Source of the DNA: Sphingomonas sp. S1-29
Lineage (GTDB): Bacteria > Pseudomonadota > Alphaproteobacteria > Sphingomonadales > Sphingomonadaceae
DNA: 64,000 nt
Direction: 5' to 3'
NCBI RefSeq assembly: GCF_026167545.1
Contig: NZ_CP110678.1
Location: 2,539,501-2,603,500 of the forward strand
Below, one piece after another: positions 8,882 to 16,493 of this stretch (positions are counted from its first letter, which is position 1; every line of letters starts with the position of its first letter). The position numbers and the translations under genes were made by a program. A model generated the notes under the pieces. The model was not told the DNA's origin, made no database searches, and was given only the letters and a program-made list of their open reading frames with translations.

Positions 8882-9500
8882 TCGCCAGCCGCATGGCTTC
8901 GGCAGTGCTGGATACGCCCAAGCGCTTGATCAGCGCGCCACGGTGCATCTTGATGGTCTTCTCGGTTAGGCCCAGGTGCTCGCCAATCTGCCGATTGCGC
9001 AAGCCTTTTGCCATCTGGCGCAGAACGGCCTGCTGCTGCCGTGTCAGCTGATCAACCCGGGCTGCGGCTGAAGCGCGAAGGTGGTCACTCTGACCGGCAG
9101 CCACCTCCATTTGGCTGCCAACGAAGTAGGCAAGTTCAGCTTGGTCGTCGAAGACAGGAGCGATCATCACGGCGTTCAGGAACTTGCTACCGTCCTTGCG
9201 ATAGTTGAGAACCTCAAGCACGATCGGGGCGGCTGCGGCGACGGCTTGGGCAAGCGCCGCCGAATGTGCCCGCTGGGTTTCCGGCCCGGCAAGAATGCGG
9301 CAGTTGCGACCGACGAGTTCACTTTCCGAATATCTGGTAAGCTGCTCGAATTGCCGGTTGGCCGCTATGATCGAATTGTCGTCAGCCCTCGCATCTGTGA
9401 CGATTGAGGCGATCGGTGAGAGCCGGATTGACCGAATGAGCTCCCACTCGTCGCTGCTGCGCCTGTCTAATCTGGTCGCGGTGAACATGACAGCGTTCAT
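8865..9500 (-). CDS. LOV-HTH blue-light transcription factor, EL222-like
   Basis: A protein of 211 aa. Residues about 27-135 form a PAS fold with the LOV signature G-R-N-C-R-I-L; Cys67 is the residue that forms the flavin adduct in known LOV domains. Residues about 148-211 are a LuxR-type helix-turn-helix (L-T-x-x-Q, G-L-R-N-R-Q-I, E-K-T-I-K-M-H-R). Order, length and many segments (S-P-I-A-S, L-N-Y-x-K-D-G, G-S-Q-x-E-V) match EL222 of Erythrobacter litoralis, a photoreceptor that dimerises and binds DNA after blue light. Function is inferred by this resemblance. No clear ribosome binding site precedes the ATG; M5 is an alternative. It overlaps the hybrid kinase gene. Confidence 0.9.
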   Translation of the reverse strand: MNAVMFTATRLDRRSSDEWELIRSIRLSPIASIVTDARADDNSIIAANRQFEQLTRYSESELVGRNCRILAGPETQRAHSAALAQAVAAAAPIVLEVLNYRKDGSKFLNAVMIAPVFDDQAELAYFVGSQMEVAAGQSDHLRASAAARVDQLTRQQQAVLRQMAKGLRNRQIGEHLGLTEKTIKMHRGALIKRLGVSSTAEAMRLAIEAGL

Positions 9501-9864
9501 ATGACAAAATGGTCGATGACGGCAAACCTGATCCCGTTACTCGTAACAGCCGACCGCATGGTAGCTCGGCTGCATTGGCTTTCCACGCAGGGCACCGCTT
9601 CTCGTCCGCGTTGGGCGACTGTGTCGAGAGCTGCCGCCGGCTTCGCGTCGGAGCTGACCCAGAAGCGGACGATCGCGGCATCAAATCCGCTACTCCAAAT
9701 CTGTCATTCATTCAGGTCTGATTTGGTTGCTAGTCGACAATTCCTTACGACAGGCTGACCAGCCGATATTCGCCGCAAACCGCAGCGAGTCCGCCGAAGT
9801 TGCGAGGCACCGATATCGAACTGGCTTGGGCTCGTTGCTTCAAGGCGCAATGGCGCCGTTCTCG
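9501..9864. other. Intergenic region with a degenerate repeat
   Basis: A 364-bp gap upstream of the LOV regulator. It contains the motif TGACCCAGAAGCGGAC at 9655-9670, which recurs in related form at 11665 and 11761. It should also hold the LOV gene promoter. No gene is supported on either strand. Confidence 0.4.
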
Positions 9865-10758
9865 TCACCTCGCCGCAAGAAAATGCACCATCGCGCGCTC
9901 GAACGCCGCAGGCTGGTCGAGCATAATGAAATGCCAGCTGTCGGCAACGGGTACCAAAGTCGCCCCGCTCCCTGCATAGTCGCGCTCCCAAACTGCCTTC
10001 GCCTGCGGCCCCGCGCCCGTCGCATAAAGAACATGAAAGGGCCGCACCGCGATCTTGGGCAAATCGGCGCGCAAGTCGGTAGTGAGATCCTCGTACATCG
10101 CCTGCGCCACCACGCGTTGGTCGGCGCGCTCGGACCAGTTCGCCACCTGGATGCGTCCGGCCGCTGTATTAGACCAGATGCCGCCGGGATCTGTCGTCAC
10201 CGCGGGGGCGTCGCGTGTCGCCCCATGCTTGGCGGCGATTCCGTTACGCATTTGAGCCGCACGCGGAGCCACGTTAGAAGCAGTCGCGGCGGGATCGAAC
10301 AACGTCCCGATGAACGGGAGCGCGTCGATGATCATCACCCGCCCCACGCGACCGGGATGGCGCACGGCGAGCATCATCGCGACCAGCCCCCCCATTGAAT
10401 GGCCTGCAATCGCGGGTGCGTCGATGCCGCGATCGGCAAGATGGGCAGCGATATCGGCGACGATGCCGTCGAGCAGGCCCGGCTTCAGGTTCGCACCCGG
10501 ATCGCTGCCGCCGAAGCCGTTGACCTCCACGGTCAGCACATGATGCGTTTTCCTTAGCGTCGGTACGATCCCATCGTACACAGCGCGCGGGGAGGCGAGC
10601 CCTGGTATCAGGATCACGACCGGCCCTGTCCCGCCCTCATCACGGATCGAGATGTGCTGGTGCTGAACCATCGGCGACGGCGCGGCGGCGCGGACCTGGG
10701 CGGTGGCGTTGGTGGCCGGGACGGTCGCCAGGGCAAGATAAATCGCGAAACGGATCAT
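9865..10758 (-). CDS. Exported alpha/beta-fold hydrolase
   Basis: A protein of 297 aa from the ATG at 10758, preceded by AAGGAGA; longer in-frame starts would overlap the upstream regulator. The N-terminus (M-I-R-F-A-I-Y-L-A-L-A ... A-T-A-Q) is a signal peptide. Oxyanion-region P-G-L-A, nucleophile elbow G-H-S-M-G with Ser121, and the late D-S-W-H-F histidine near 276 give a complete triad. The insertion near 150-220 is a helical cap. It is likely a periplasmic esterase or related hydrolase; the substrate is unknown. The start codon overlaps the end of the XRE regulator gene, so it belongs to a three-gene operon (membrane protein, regulator, hydrolase). Confidence 0.88.
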   Translation of the reverse strand: MIRFAIYLALATVPATNATAQVRAAAPSPMVQHQHISIRDEGGTGPVVILIPGLASPRAVYDGIVPTLRKTHHVLTVEVNGFGGSDPGANLKPGLLDGIVADIAAHLADRGIDAPAIAGHSMGGLVAMMLAVRHPGRVGRVMIIDALPFIGTLFDPAATASNVAPRAAQMRNGIAAKHGATRDAPAVTTDPGGIWSNTAAGRIQVANWSERADQRVVAQAMYEDLTTDLRADLPKIAVRPFHVLYATGAGPQAKAVWERDYAGSGATLVPVADSWHFIMLDQPAAFERAMVHFLAAR

Positions 10759-10964
10759 GCGAAAGTCTCCTTCGACGGATTGAGGAAAATCGCCTCGATC
10801 GGCAGGTCGAACAGGTCGGCGATCCGAAAGGCGAGCGGTAAAGAGGGGTCGTAGCGACCCGTTTCGATCGCGTTGATGCTCTGGCGCGAGACCCCGAGCG
10901 CCTCGGCGAGATGTTGTTGGCTCCAACCGCGCTCGGCGCGCAAATCGCGTAGCCTAGATTTCAC
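10755..10964 (-). CDS. Small XRE-family transcriptional regulator
   Basis: A 69-residue protein starting at GTG at 10964, which overlaps the stop of the upstream membrane-protein gene as GTGA; a longer in-frame start would lie inside that gene. It is a single helix-turn-helix of the Cro/CI type (L-R-D-L-R-A-E-R-G-W-S-Q, then S-R-Q-S-I-N-A-I-E-T-G-R-Y-D-P-S). Short regulators of this kind are commonly encoded next to a small membrane protein, and may respond to its state; that is family knowledge. It probably autoregulates the operon (inference). Confidence 0.9.
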   Translation of the reverse strand: MKSRLRDLRAERGWSQQHLAEALGVSRQSINAIETGRYDPSLPLAFRIADLFDLPIEAIFLNPSKETFA

Positions 10965-11362
10965 GCCTGCGGCTCGACCACGGCGTTCACCAGACTGCCC
11001 AACCCAAGACCCGCGAACCACGCGATCGGCACGAAAAACATCGGCAGGTGCGCCGCGCCGGCATAGATTTCTAGAAAGCCCCAAACACTGGCGAATGCCA
11101 TGGAGAAGCCTGTAGCGACCAGCGCCTTGCGCACCTCCAGCATGCGCAGATACTCATCGTCCAGTTCGACAAGCAGGCGACAGATTAGCCAGAACACGCT
11201 GACCAGTGGCAAAGCAGGCAACGCCGCCAACAGCCAAAGAACCGGCCCCGACGCGCCGCTCGCCTCAATCACGGCGGGCACGAGGAACACCAGCACGACA
11301 TAGGAGATCATCGTCGGGATGAAATGCATCAGGTAACGGCGATAGGCAGAATGGCGGGACAT
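10961..11362 (-). CDS. Four-helix membrane protein of unknown function
   Basis: A protein of 133 aa with four hydrophobic segments at about 13-33, 40-62, 82-103 and 107-127. The short charged loop L-L-V-E-L-D-D-E-Y separates the second and third helices. No family was recognised with certainty. It is the first gene of a tight operon with an XRE regulator (4-bp overlap) and an exported hydrolase, an arrangement in which the membrane protein is often linked to the regulator. An ATG without a strong ribosome binding site starts it. Confidence 0.8.
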   Translation of the reverse strand: MSRHSAYRRYLMHFIPTMISYVVLVFLVPAVIEASGASGPVLWLLAALPALPLVSVFWLICRLLVELDDEYLRMLEVRKALVATGFSMAFASVWGFLEIYAGAAHLPMFFVPIAWFAGLGLGSLVNAVVEPQA

Positions 11363-11974
11363 CGAGTCGGTCCTTGCAATGACAAGGACAATTTACGTAA
11401 AGCATCCTTTCCATACAAGAGGGCGGGCTGCCGTTCATTAGCGGACCTAGCGTGAGAACTCGGTTCCCGTGTTCCGCCAGCGCGTGGCTTTCTGTTTCGC
11501 CTCAAGGCAGTGCATTTTCAGGCCCCTTAGGCTCGAATCCGCGCTGCAACTGCTCATTAGCTGCGTCGTGATTTGAAGCGGTTTCGACCCATATCCGGTC
11601 GCTCGTCGCCGATTGGCCGCGTCCTGAAAGCGGACGCTTGTTCAGTCGGCACACTGCGGCCGGAATTGGGCCAGAAGCGGACGGCCGGCTTAAGCCGCGC
11701 GATGATCGAAACGCCGCCGTCATTCGGTTGGCCTTTCGACGGTTAATCGAGCGACGGAAACTGGGCCAGCAGCGGACGAGCAACTTCGAGAAACTAATCG
11801 CACCAAGCTGCCCTGCGGCGAACCCTAGCCCCTTGATCGGGCGAACGTTCCGGCGCGGCGCTAATGGACGGGCAACGCATACCCGGCGAAATGGCTCAAC
11901 GCTGCGCAGAGCGCGGCGGACTGCCGCGCTAATACCCCGTTGTCGCCGTCGCGAAATGAAGGTTAGACTGGCGC
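11363..11974. other. Intergenic region with repeated intergenic motifs
   Basis: A 612-bp region before the defence cassette. It contains two copies of a motif, ATTGGGCCAGAAGCGGACGG at 11665-11684 and CTGGGCCAGCAGCGGACGAG at 11761-11780, and other degenerate fragments of the same family. No open frame has a convincing start or recognisable product. The promoter of the ABC-3C operon is expected at its right end. Confidence 0.45.
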
Positions 11975-13189
11975 ATGGGAGATAACGAAAACACCAGTCA
12001 CTCAGCTGAGGCTTCCGCGCTGGGTTTCTGGTATCAGTCGCTCTATGCGCTGCTGATACTTGCGGCCACACCGACCGACGATGCTGCGATCGCCATCGAG
12101 CAACTCGATGACATCGAGCTGAAGGTAGACGGTCAGAAATTACTGTTCCAGCTTAAGCACTCGATGAAGGCAAAGCCGGCAGCGGTCGGCATCAAGTCCC
12201 GCGCTCTATGGCGCACGGTTGCGGTCTGGGTCGATATTCTCCCCAAAATCAGCCTCGCCGAAACGAGCCTGCATCTGATGACGGTCGGCGGCATCCTTGC
12301 AGCGGACCCTTTAGAGGCGCTGCTCGATCCCGAGGATGATCGCGAGGCGCTAACGGCCGCGATGGCGAAAGAAGCTCAGCGGGTGCTCAATGAGCGGGCG
12401 GAGGCCAAGGCCAAGGGCGAGAAGCTCCACTTCGCAGATCGCTACAAAGGGTGCGAGGCGTATCTCAAGCTCTCCGAAGGCGAGAGGCACAATCTGTTGC
12501 GCCGGGTCGTCATTAAGCCCGATGCACCGACGATCGACCGGATCGAAAGTGAACTCGAACAGCATCTCTTGATCCTTCCCGCGGCGCAGCGACCGATTGT
12601 CGCACGACGGTTGATCGAATGGTGGGATCGGCAGATCGTCTATTCGCTGTGCGGCAAGCGCGAGCGCGTCATCGCACGCTACGAATTCCAGGCGCAGGTG
12701 ACCGAAATCGTCGGTGAGCTCGATCAGGGGAGGCTGCTCGCGCATTTCGAGACCGTCGCAAAGCCGCTCGAATATCTGCCAGACGGAATGCTGACCCGTC
12801 AGATCGCCTTGGTCAAAGGCCGCGATTCGGACGTCGATAGGGCAATCCGGGAGGAGTGGCGGGCGCGCTCGCAGCGGGCGCGCTGGACTAACGAGAATCC
12901 GGCACTCGGCGCGATGATCAACGACTATGACTTGGTCCTCACCGAGCATTGGCAGGATCGGCATGATGAGATGTCGGAGAGTTGCGTCGATCTCGAAGAC
13001 GATACGAAATGCACGTCCGGGCTCGATCTGCTGCGATGGACGCACAATTCGGCCCCCACCGCCGTCCGTTCAATCCAAGAGGGTTTCGCCGCTGCCTATT
13101 ATGTCCGCGGCAGCTATCAAGTCTTGGCAATCAGCCTGCAGGTGGGATGGCATCCCGATTTCAAGGTGCTGCTCGGAGGGGAGGAATGA
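11975..13189 (+). CDS. ABC-three-component system protein with Cap4-like nuclease domain
   Basis: A protein of 404 aa, first gene of a tightly overlapping trio. Residues 15-62 show the pattern of the Cap4/DUF4297 dsDNA nuclease family: G-F-W-Y-Q-S-L-Y-A-L-L, then E42 with D45-D46, and Q59-x-K61-H62, a restriction-endonuclease-type metal site. The remaining part is helical and ends in a compact C-terminal domain (G-L-D-L-L-R-W-T-H onward), as expected for the effector subunit of ABC-3C systems. In this family the N-terminal domain is the toxic or DNA-cutting effector, and the C-terminal domain couples it to the ATPase. The stop overlaps the next start as ATGA. Defence role is family-based inference. 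Confidence 0.85.
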   Translation: MGDNENTSHSAEASALGFWYQSLYALLILAATPTDDAAIAIEQLDDIELKVDGQKLLFQLKHSMKAKPAAVGIKSRALWRTVAVWVDILPKISLAETSLHLMTVGGILAADPLEALLDPEDDREALTAAMAKEAQRVLNERAEAKAKGEKLHFADRYKGCEAYLKLSEGERHNLLRRVVIKPDAPTIDRIESELEQHLLILPAAQRPIVARRLIEWWDRQIVYSLCGKRERVIARYEFQAQVTEIVGELDQGRLLAHFETVAKPLEYLPDGMLTRQIALVKGRDSDVDRAIREEWRARSQRARWTNENPALGAMINDYDLVLTEHWQDRHDEMSESCVDLEDDTKCTSGLDLLRWTHNSAPTAVRSIQEGFAAAYYVRGSYQVLAISLQVGWHPDFKVLLGGEE

Positions 13190-13671
13190 AGCAGGCCCAT
13201 GACCTCTATGCCGAGCACAATCCTGCTTACTGCGCCTATGTCGCCGGCGCGTTCGTTACCGGCCATGCTGCGGTCCATCCTGCGGGAGCGGATCTGGCAA
13301 TCGTCTATCTCGCCGTCCCCATCGCCTTGTCCGGAGATCTCGCGGCAACATTCGACGGAACGAACAAGAATACCGGCCTCCTAGAGTGGCTCGAACGAAC
13401 CCCGCAGATGTCAGTCGGCTTGGCCGACCGAGTGAATGCCGCCCTAGAAATCGTCGGTGACGCGGTGCGATATGGCTGCTTTACCGACGTACTGCGGCTG
13501 TCGATTGAAGGCCGGCTCATGCCGGGATCGAAGAAGTTCAAGCAGATACCCTTGAACGATCTCGACTCACTCAGCATCGGCGCCATCCGCCGAGCCGGGC
13601 GGCTGGGCAGCTGGTTCGCGACCGCCGGCTCGACACGTAACATATTCGGCATTCTGGGGCTGACGGTATGA
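13186..13671 (+). CDS. ABC-three-component system middle component
   Basis: A protein of 161 aa from the ATG at 13186, preceded by a strong GGAGGGGAGGA. It has the layout of middle components of ABC-3C systems: an N-P-A-Y-C-A start after a short helix, an I-V-Y-L-A-V-P-I-A-L segment, L-L-E-W-L-E-R-T-P, and a C-terminal R-A-G-R-L-G-S-W-F winged-helix-like part. It overlaps the upstream effector gene and the downstream ATPase gene by 4 bp each (ATGA), so the three proteins are translationally coupled. It is thought to bridge effector and ATPase; no enzymatic motif is visible. Confidence 0.85.
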   Translation: MKQAHDLYAEHNPAYCAYVAGAFVTGHAAVHPAGADLAIVYLAVPIALSGDLAATFDGTNKNTGLLEWLERTPQMSVGLADRVNAALEIVGDAVRYGCFTDVLRLSIEGRLMPGSKKFKQIPLNDLDSLSIGAIRRAGRLGSWFATAGSTRNIFGILGLTV

Positions 13672-15629
13672 TCCGCTGGAACATTCGCACGATCTTCTTC
13701 CTAGGTGCCGAAGGGCGGCGCCAAGACATCGTCCTCGAGCCCGACAGTATGAATGTCGTCACCGGCGCGTCGGGCACCGGCAAGTCCGCGCTAATCAAAG
13801 CAATCGACTACTGCCTTGGGTCGAGCAAATGCGAGCTACCCGTCCATATCCGGCGCCGCGCTATGGCGGTCGGAGTCAAATGGGTAGCCGGGGATCAGGA
13901 GATGATCGTCGGCCGTCTCATTCCTCCCGATGGGCAGGCTACCAGCACCAGGATGTTCGCGACCGCAGGCCGGAATCTGCCCCTGCCTAGTTCCGTCGCC
14001 GAATTTGACGGCGCGACGACGGTGGATGCAGCCAAAGCCTATCTGGAAAAGGCCTTCGGCATCGGCGATTTGGGGCATCTACCCGATGCCAATGGCGACG
14101 TCCGGGGCCGTACGAGCGTGCGGCACATTACGCCTTATATGTTCGTGACCAAAGAAGTCATCGACAGCGAATCGGTACTGCTGCACGGCCTGGAGAAGCC
14201 GGACAAGGCGCGGGACATCATTGCGACGATGCCCTATTTCCTGCGGGCAACAGACGAAGTGGGTGCGTTGGCGGAACGCCGCTCGCGCCAGCTGCAACGC
14301 GCGCTGGCCCAGGCAGAAAGCAAGGATCGGGCCCGGCAGTCGGCTGAGACCGCCTTGAAGCAACGGGCTTACGGATTGCTGGTCGAAGCGCATCGCTTTG
14401 CAATGACCGATGCGCCTTCTGCCGACGGGCGCGAAGACGATATGCTCGCTGAACTGAATCGTGTCGCGGACAGCGCAATTGACGCGGCGAGTTATCCCAA
14501 GGACAGCGAGCTCGGCGCCCTTCACGCCCGGCGGCGCGAGATCCTCGGCACGCTCGCCGGCGCCAGACGTCGGCGGGATGCCGCGAGGGCGGCACTCATC
14601 GACGCCTCGGGCTTCGGCGACACGGTTACCCGGCAACGTGACCGGCTGATGCTCTCCGAACATCTCAAGCTCGGCGACGGCGAACACACCTGTCCATTGT
14701 GCGATGCGCCCTCGGAGCGCGGGCGCGATGTTGCGGCAGTGCTCGCGGATACGCTTACCAAAGTGCGGGCCGAAACAGTCGCCGTTCAGCGGGTCCGCCC
14801 ACAGCTCGCCGAGCATGACGAAGCACTCGCGAAGGAAATCAGCACGCTGAATCGTCAGCTCCGCGAGGTCGACGAGCAAATCAAAAGCTGGCTCCGGCAA
14901 ACCGGCGAGACGCGCCGCCTAGCGGATATTTCCCAAGCGAAGGCTCATCTTCAAGGCCGCATTTCTTTCTTCCTGCAGACCAGCGCTGACGAGCCGCGGA
15001 AGCCGACCGCCGACCTTTCGGTCCTTCGCGCCGAGATAGCTCAGTTGGATTCGCAAGTGGATCGCGAGTCTAAGGAAATCCGGCTGCAGCATGCCGAGGC
15101 CAAGATTTCCTCCTATGCGTCGGAAATCCTTGGCGCGCTGCCGACGGTGGCCCCTTGCGTCGATTCCGAGCTTTTCTTTTCCTCACGCATTCCGGAAGTC
15201 CGGGTGATCGAGGCCGGCAGCCGCACGATGCTCCGAATGCCCGACGTCGGGTCGGATCAGAATTATCTGGCGATTCACATTGCACTGGCTTTTGCCATCC
15301 AGCGCTACCTCGAAGATGTAAATGCACCGGTGCCGGGATTGCTGGTGCTCGACCAGATCAGCCGGCCTTATTTCCCAACACGCGGTGCCGACGAAGACGA
15401 GCGGCAGATCACCGCGAGTGACGAGGATGAGGATATCCAAGCGATGCGCCGGCATATCGACTTCCTGTTCGAGCAGGTGGCAGCGAGATCAGGCCTGCAG
15501 GTCCTGCTGATCGAGCACGCATATTTTGCCGATGACCCGCGGTACGTGGCAGCGACGCGAGAGCGCTGGACGAGGGCATCGCGCAAGGCGCTTATCCCGC
15601 TCAATTGGCCGATGCGCGACGACACCTGA
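13668..15629 (+). CDS. DUF3732 SMC-like ATPase of ABC-three-component system
   Basis: A protein of 653 aa. The Walker A motif G-A-S-G-T-G-K-S lies at 33-40. A long coiled-coil middle carries a zinc-hook-like H-T-C-P-L-C near residue 345. The C-terminal part has the Walker B-like L-L-V-L-D-Q-I-S-R-P-Y-F-P, the DUF3732 form of the Rad50/SMC ATPase signature, and a late L-L-I-E-H-A-Y-F histidine switch. DUF3732 proteins are the ATPase arm of ABC-3C conflict systems, expected to sense invading or abnormal DNA and license the nuclease partner. The start overlaps the middle-component stop. All key ATPase motifs are intact. Confidence 0.92.
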   Translation: MIRWNIRTIFFLGAEGRRQDIVLEPDSMNVVTGASGTGKSALIKAIDYCLGSSKCELPVHIRRRAMAVGVKWVAGDQEMIVGRLIPPDGQATSTRMFATAGRNLPLPSSVAEFDGATTVDAAKAYLEKAFGIGDLGHLPDANGDVRGRTSVRHITPYMFVTKEVIDSESVLLHGLEKPDKARDIIATMPYFLRATDEVGALAERRSRQLQRALAQAESKDRARQSAETALKQRAYGLLVEAHRFAMTDAPSADGREDDMLAELNRVADSAIDAASYPKDSELGALHARRREILGTLAGARRRRDAARAALIDASGFGDTVTRQRDRLMLSEHLKLGDGEHTCPLCDAPSERGRDVAAVLADTLTKVRAETVAVQRVRPQLAEHDEALAKEISTLNRQLREVDEQIKSWLRQTGETRRLADISQAKAHLQGRISFFLQTSADEPRKPTADLSVLRAEIAQLDSQVDRESKEIRLQHAEAKISSYASEILGALPTVAPCVDSELFFSSRIPEVRVIEAGSRTMLRMPDVGSDQNYLAIHIALAFAIQRYLEDVNAPVPGLLVLDQISRPYFPTRGADEDERQITASDEDEDIQAMRRHIDFLFEQVAARSGLQVLLIEHAYFADDPRYVAATRERWTRASRKALIPLNWPMRDDT

Positions 15630-15729
15630 GTGCGGCGGCGGGATCGCCTTGGCGCTGCGGCCCGCCAAGTCGATCTCGTCATACCGGATCCTGATGCGCG
15701 AAGAACTCCCGGGCCGCGGAGGCTAAGCC

Positions 15730-16362
15730 ATGATCCCAGACCGGTTCGTCACCGAATATCCGGCGCGCTGCCTCAAGCTGCTCGCCGCGCTCGAGCTCAA
15801 GGCGAACGAGCTCGACCTCATCGGCACCTTCACCGTCCTTCTTGCCACCTCGATGCTCACCGTCCCATTCGAGCGGCTTAGGATCCACCATCCGCTGTTC
15901 CAAGACCCTGGCGGGCTCGCCGGCGCGTTGGCCGAAATGTTCAAGAGGCCATGGTGCGAGGCCGTGGTGTGCGCCGGCGCCTCACCCGCCGAATGGCGTT
16001 TCTCCCGCATAATGGGCGATCCGAACGAAGTCGGCGGCTGGCGCGATGAGGCGGGCCGCCCGTCAATGTCGGTGGAGGCCAACACCATCGCAAAGCGAAC
16101 CTCGATGGATGTGGTGCGGGTGTTGCGGAACGCGCTAGCCCACGGCAACATCGTCTACCTCGATGAGGACGGGCGCGAGACTGCAGGCGCCCGCGTCGCC
16201 TTCCTGGGATTCCTCTCCCGATACGAAGAGAACCAGGAGCAGCGTGCGAGAGGTGAGACATATCGGCTCGTCGCTGTCCGCGAAACCCATCTCCTGCGGT
16301 TCATCAAGAACTGGGCCGGGTGGATCGCCCAATTTAACCCTGACGACGGCTTCAGGCACTAA
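15730..16362 (+). CDS. HEPN-like protein with an RxxxxH motif
   Basis: A protein of 210 aa starting at an ATG with GGAGG seven bases upstream. It is mainly helical. Residues 133-138 are R-N-A-L-A-H, followed by G-N-I, the R-x4-H motif of HEPN ribonucleases, and this type of RNALAHG context occurs in the pEK499-p136-like HEPN group. HEPN proteins are often RNases in toxin, Abi and defence systems. It lies 100 bp after the ABC-3C cassette and 131 bp before a helicase-nuclease gene on the same strand. Whether it belongs to either, or forms its own pair with the helicase, cannot be decided from sequence. Confidence 0.7.
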   Translation: MIPDRFVTEYPARCLKLLAALELKANELDLIGTFTVLLATSMLTVPFERLRIHHPLFQDPGGLAGALAEMFKRPWCEAVVCAGASPAEWRFSRIMGDPNEVGGWRDEAGRPSMSVEANTIAKRTSMDVVRVLRNALAHGNIVYLDEDGRETAGARVAFLGFLSRYEENQEQRARGETYRLVAVRETHLLRFIKNWAGWIAQFNPDDGFRH

Positions 16363-16493
16363 ACACCTAAGCGCCATCCACAACCCGATCCGACGCCGAT
16401 CACTCGAACCCGACCGTTCGGCCACGGCCCCAGTTCCATCGCCGGCGATCAGTCCGTATCAAGGCCTCAAAGATAACAAAGGCGGCCCGTCAA

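Noticed and set aside
12350-13045. A 231-codon minus-strand frame, and a 273-codon one at 14079-14900
   Set aside because: Antisense to the ABC-3C genes; composition and lack of a ribosome site suggest shadows.
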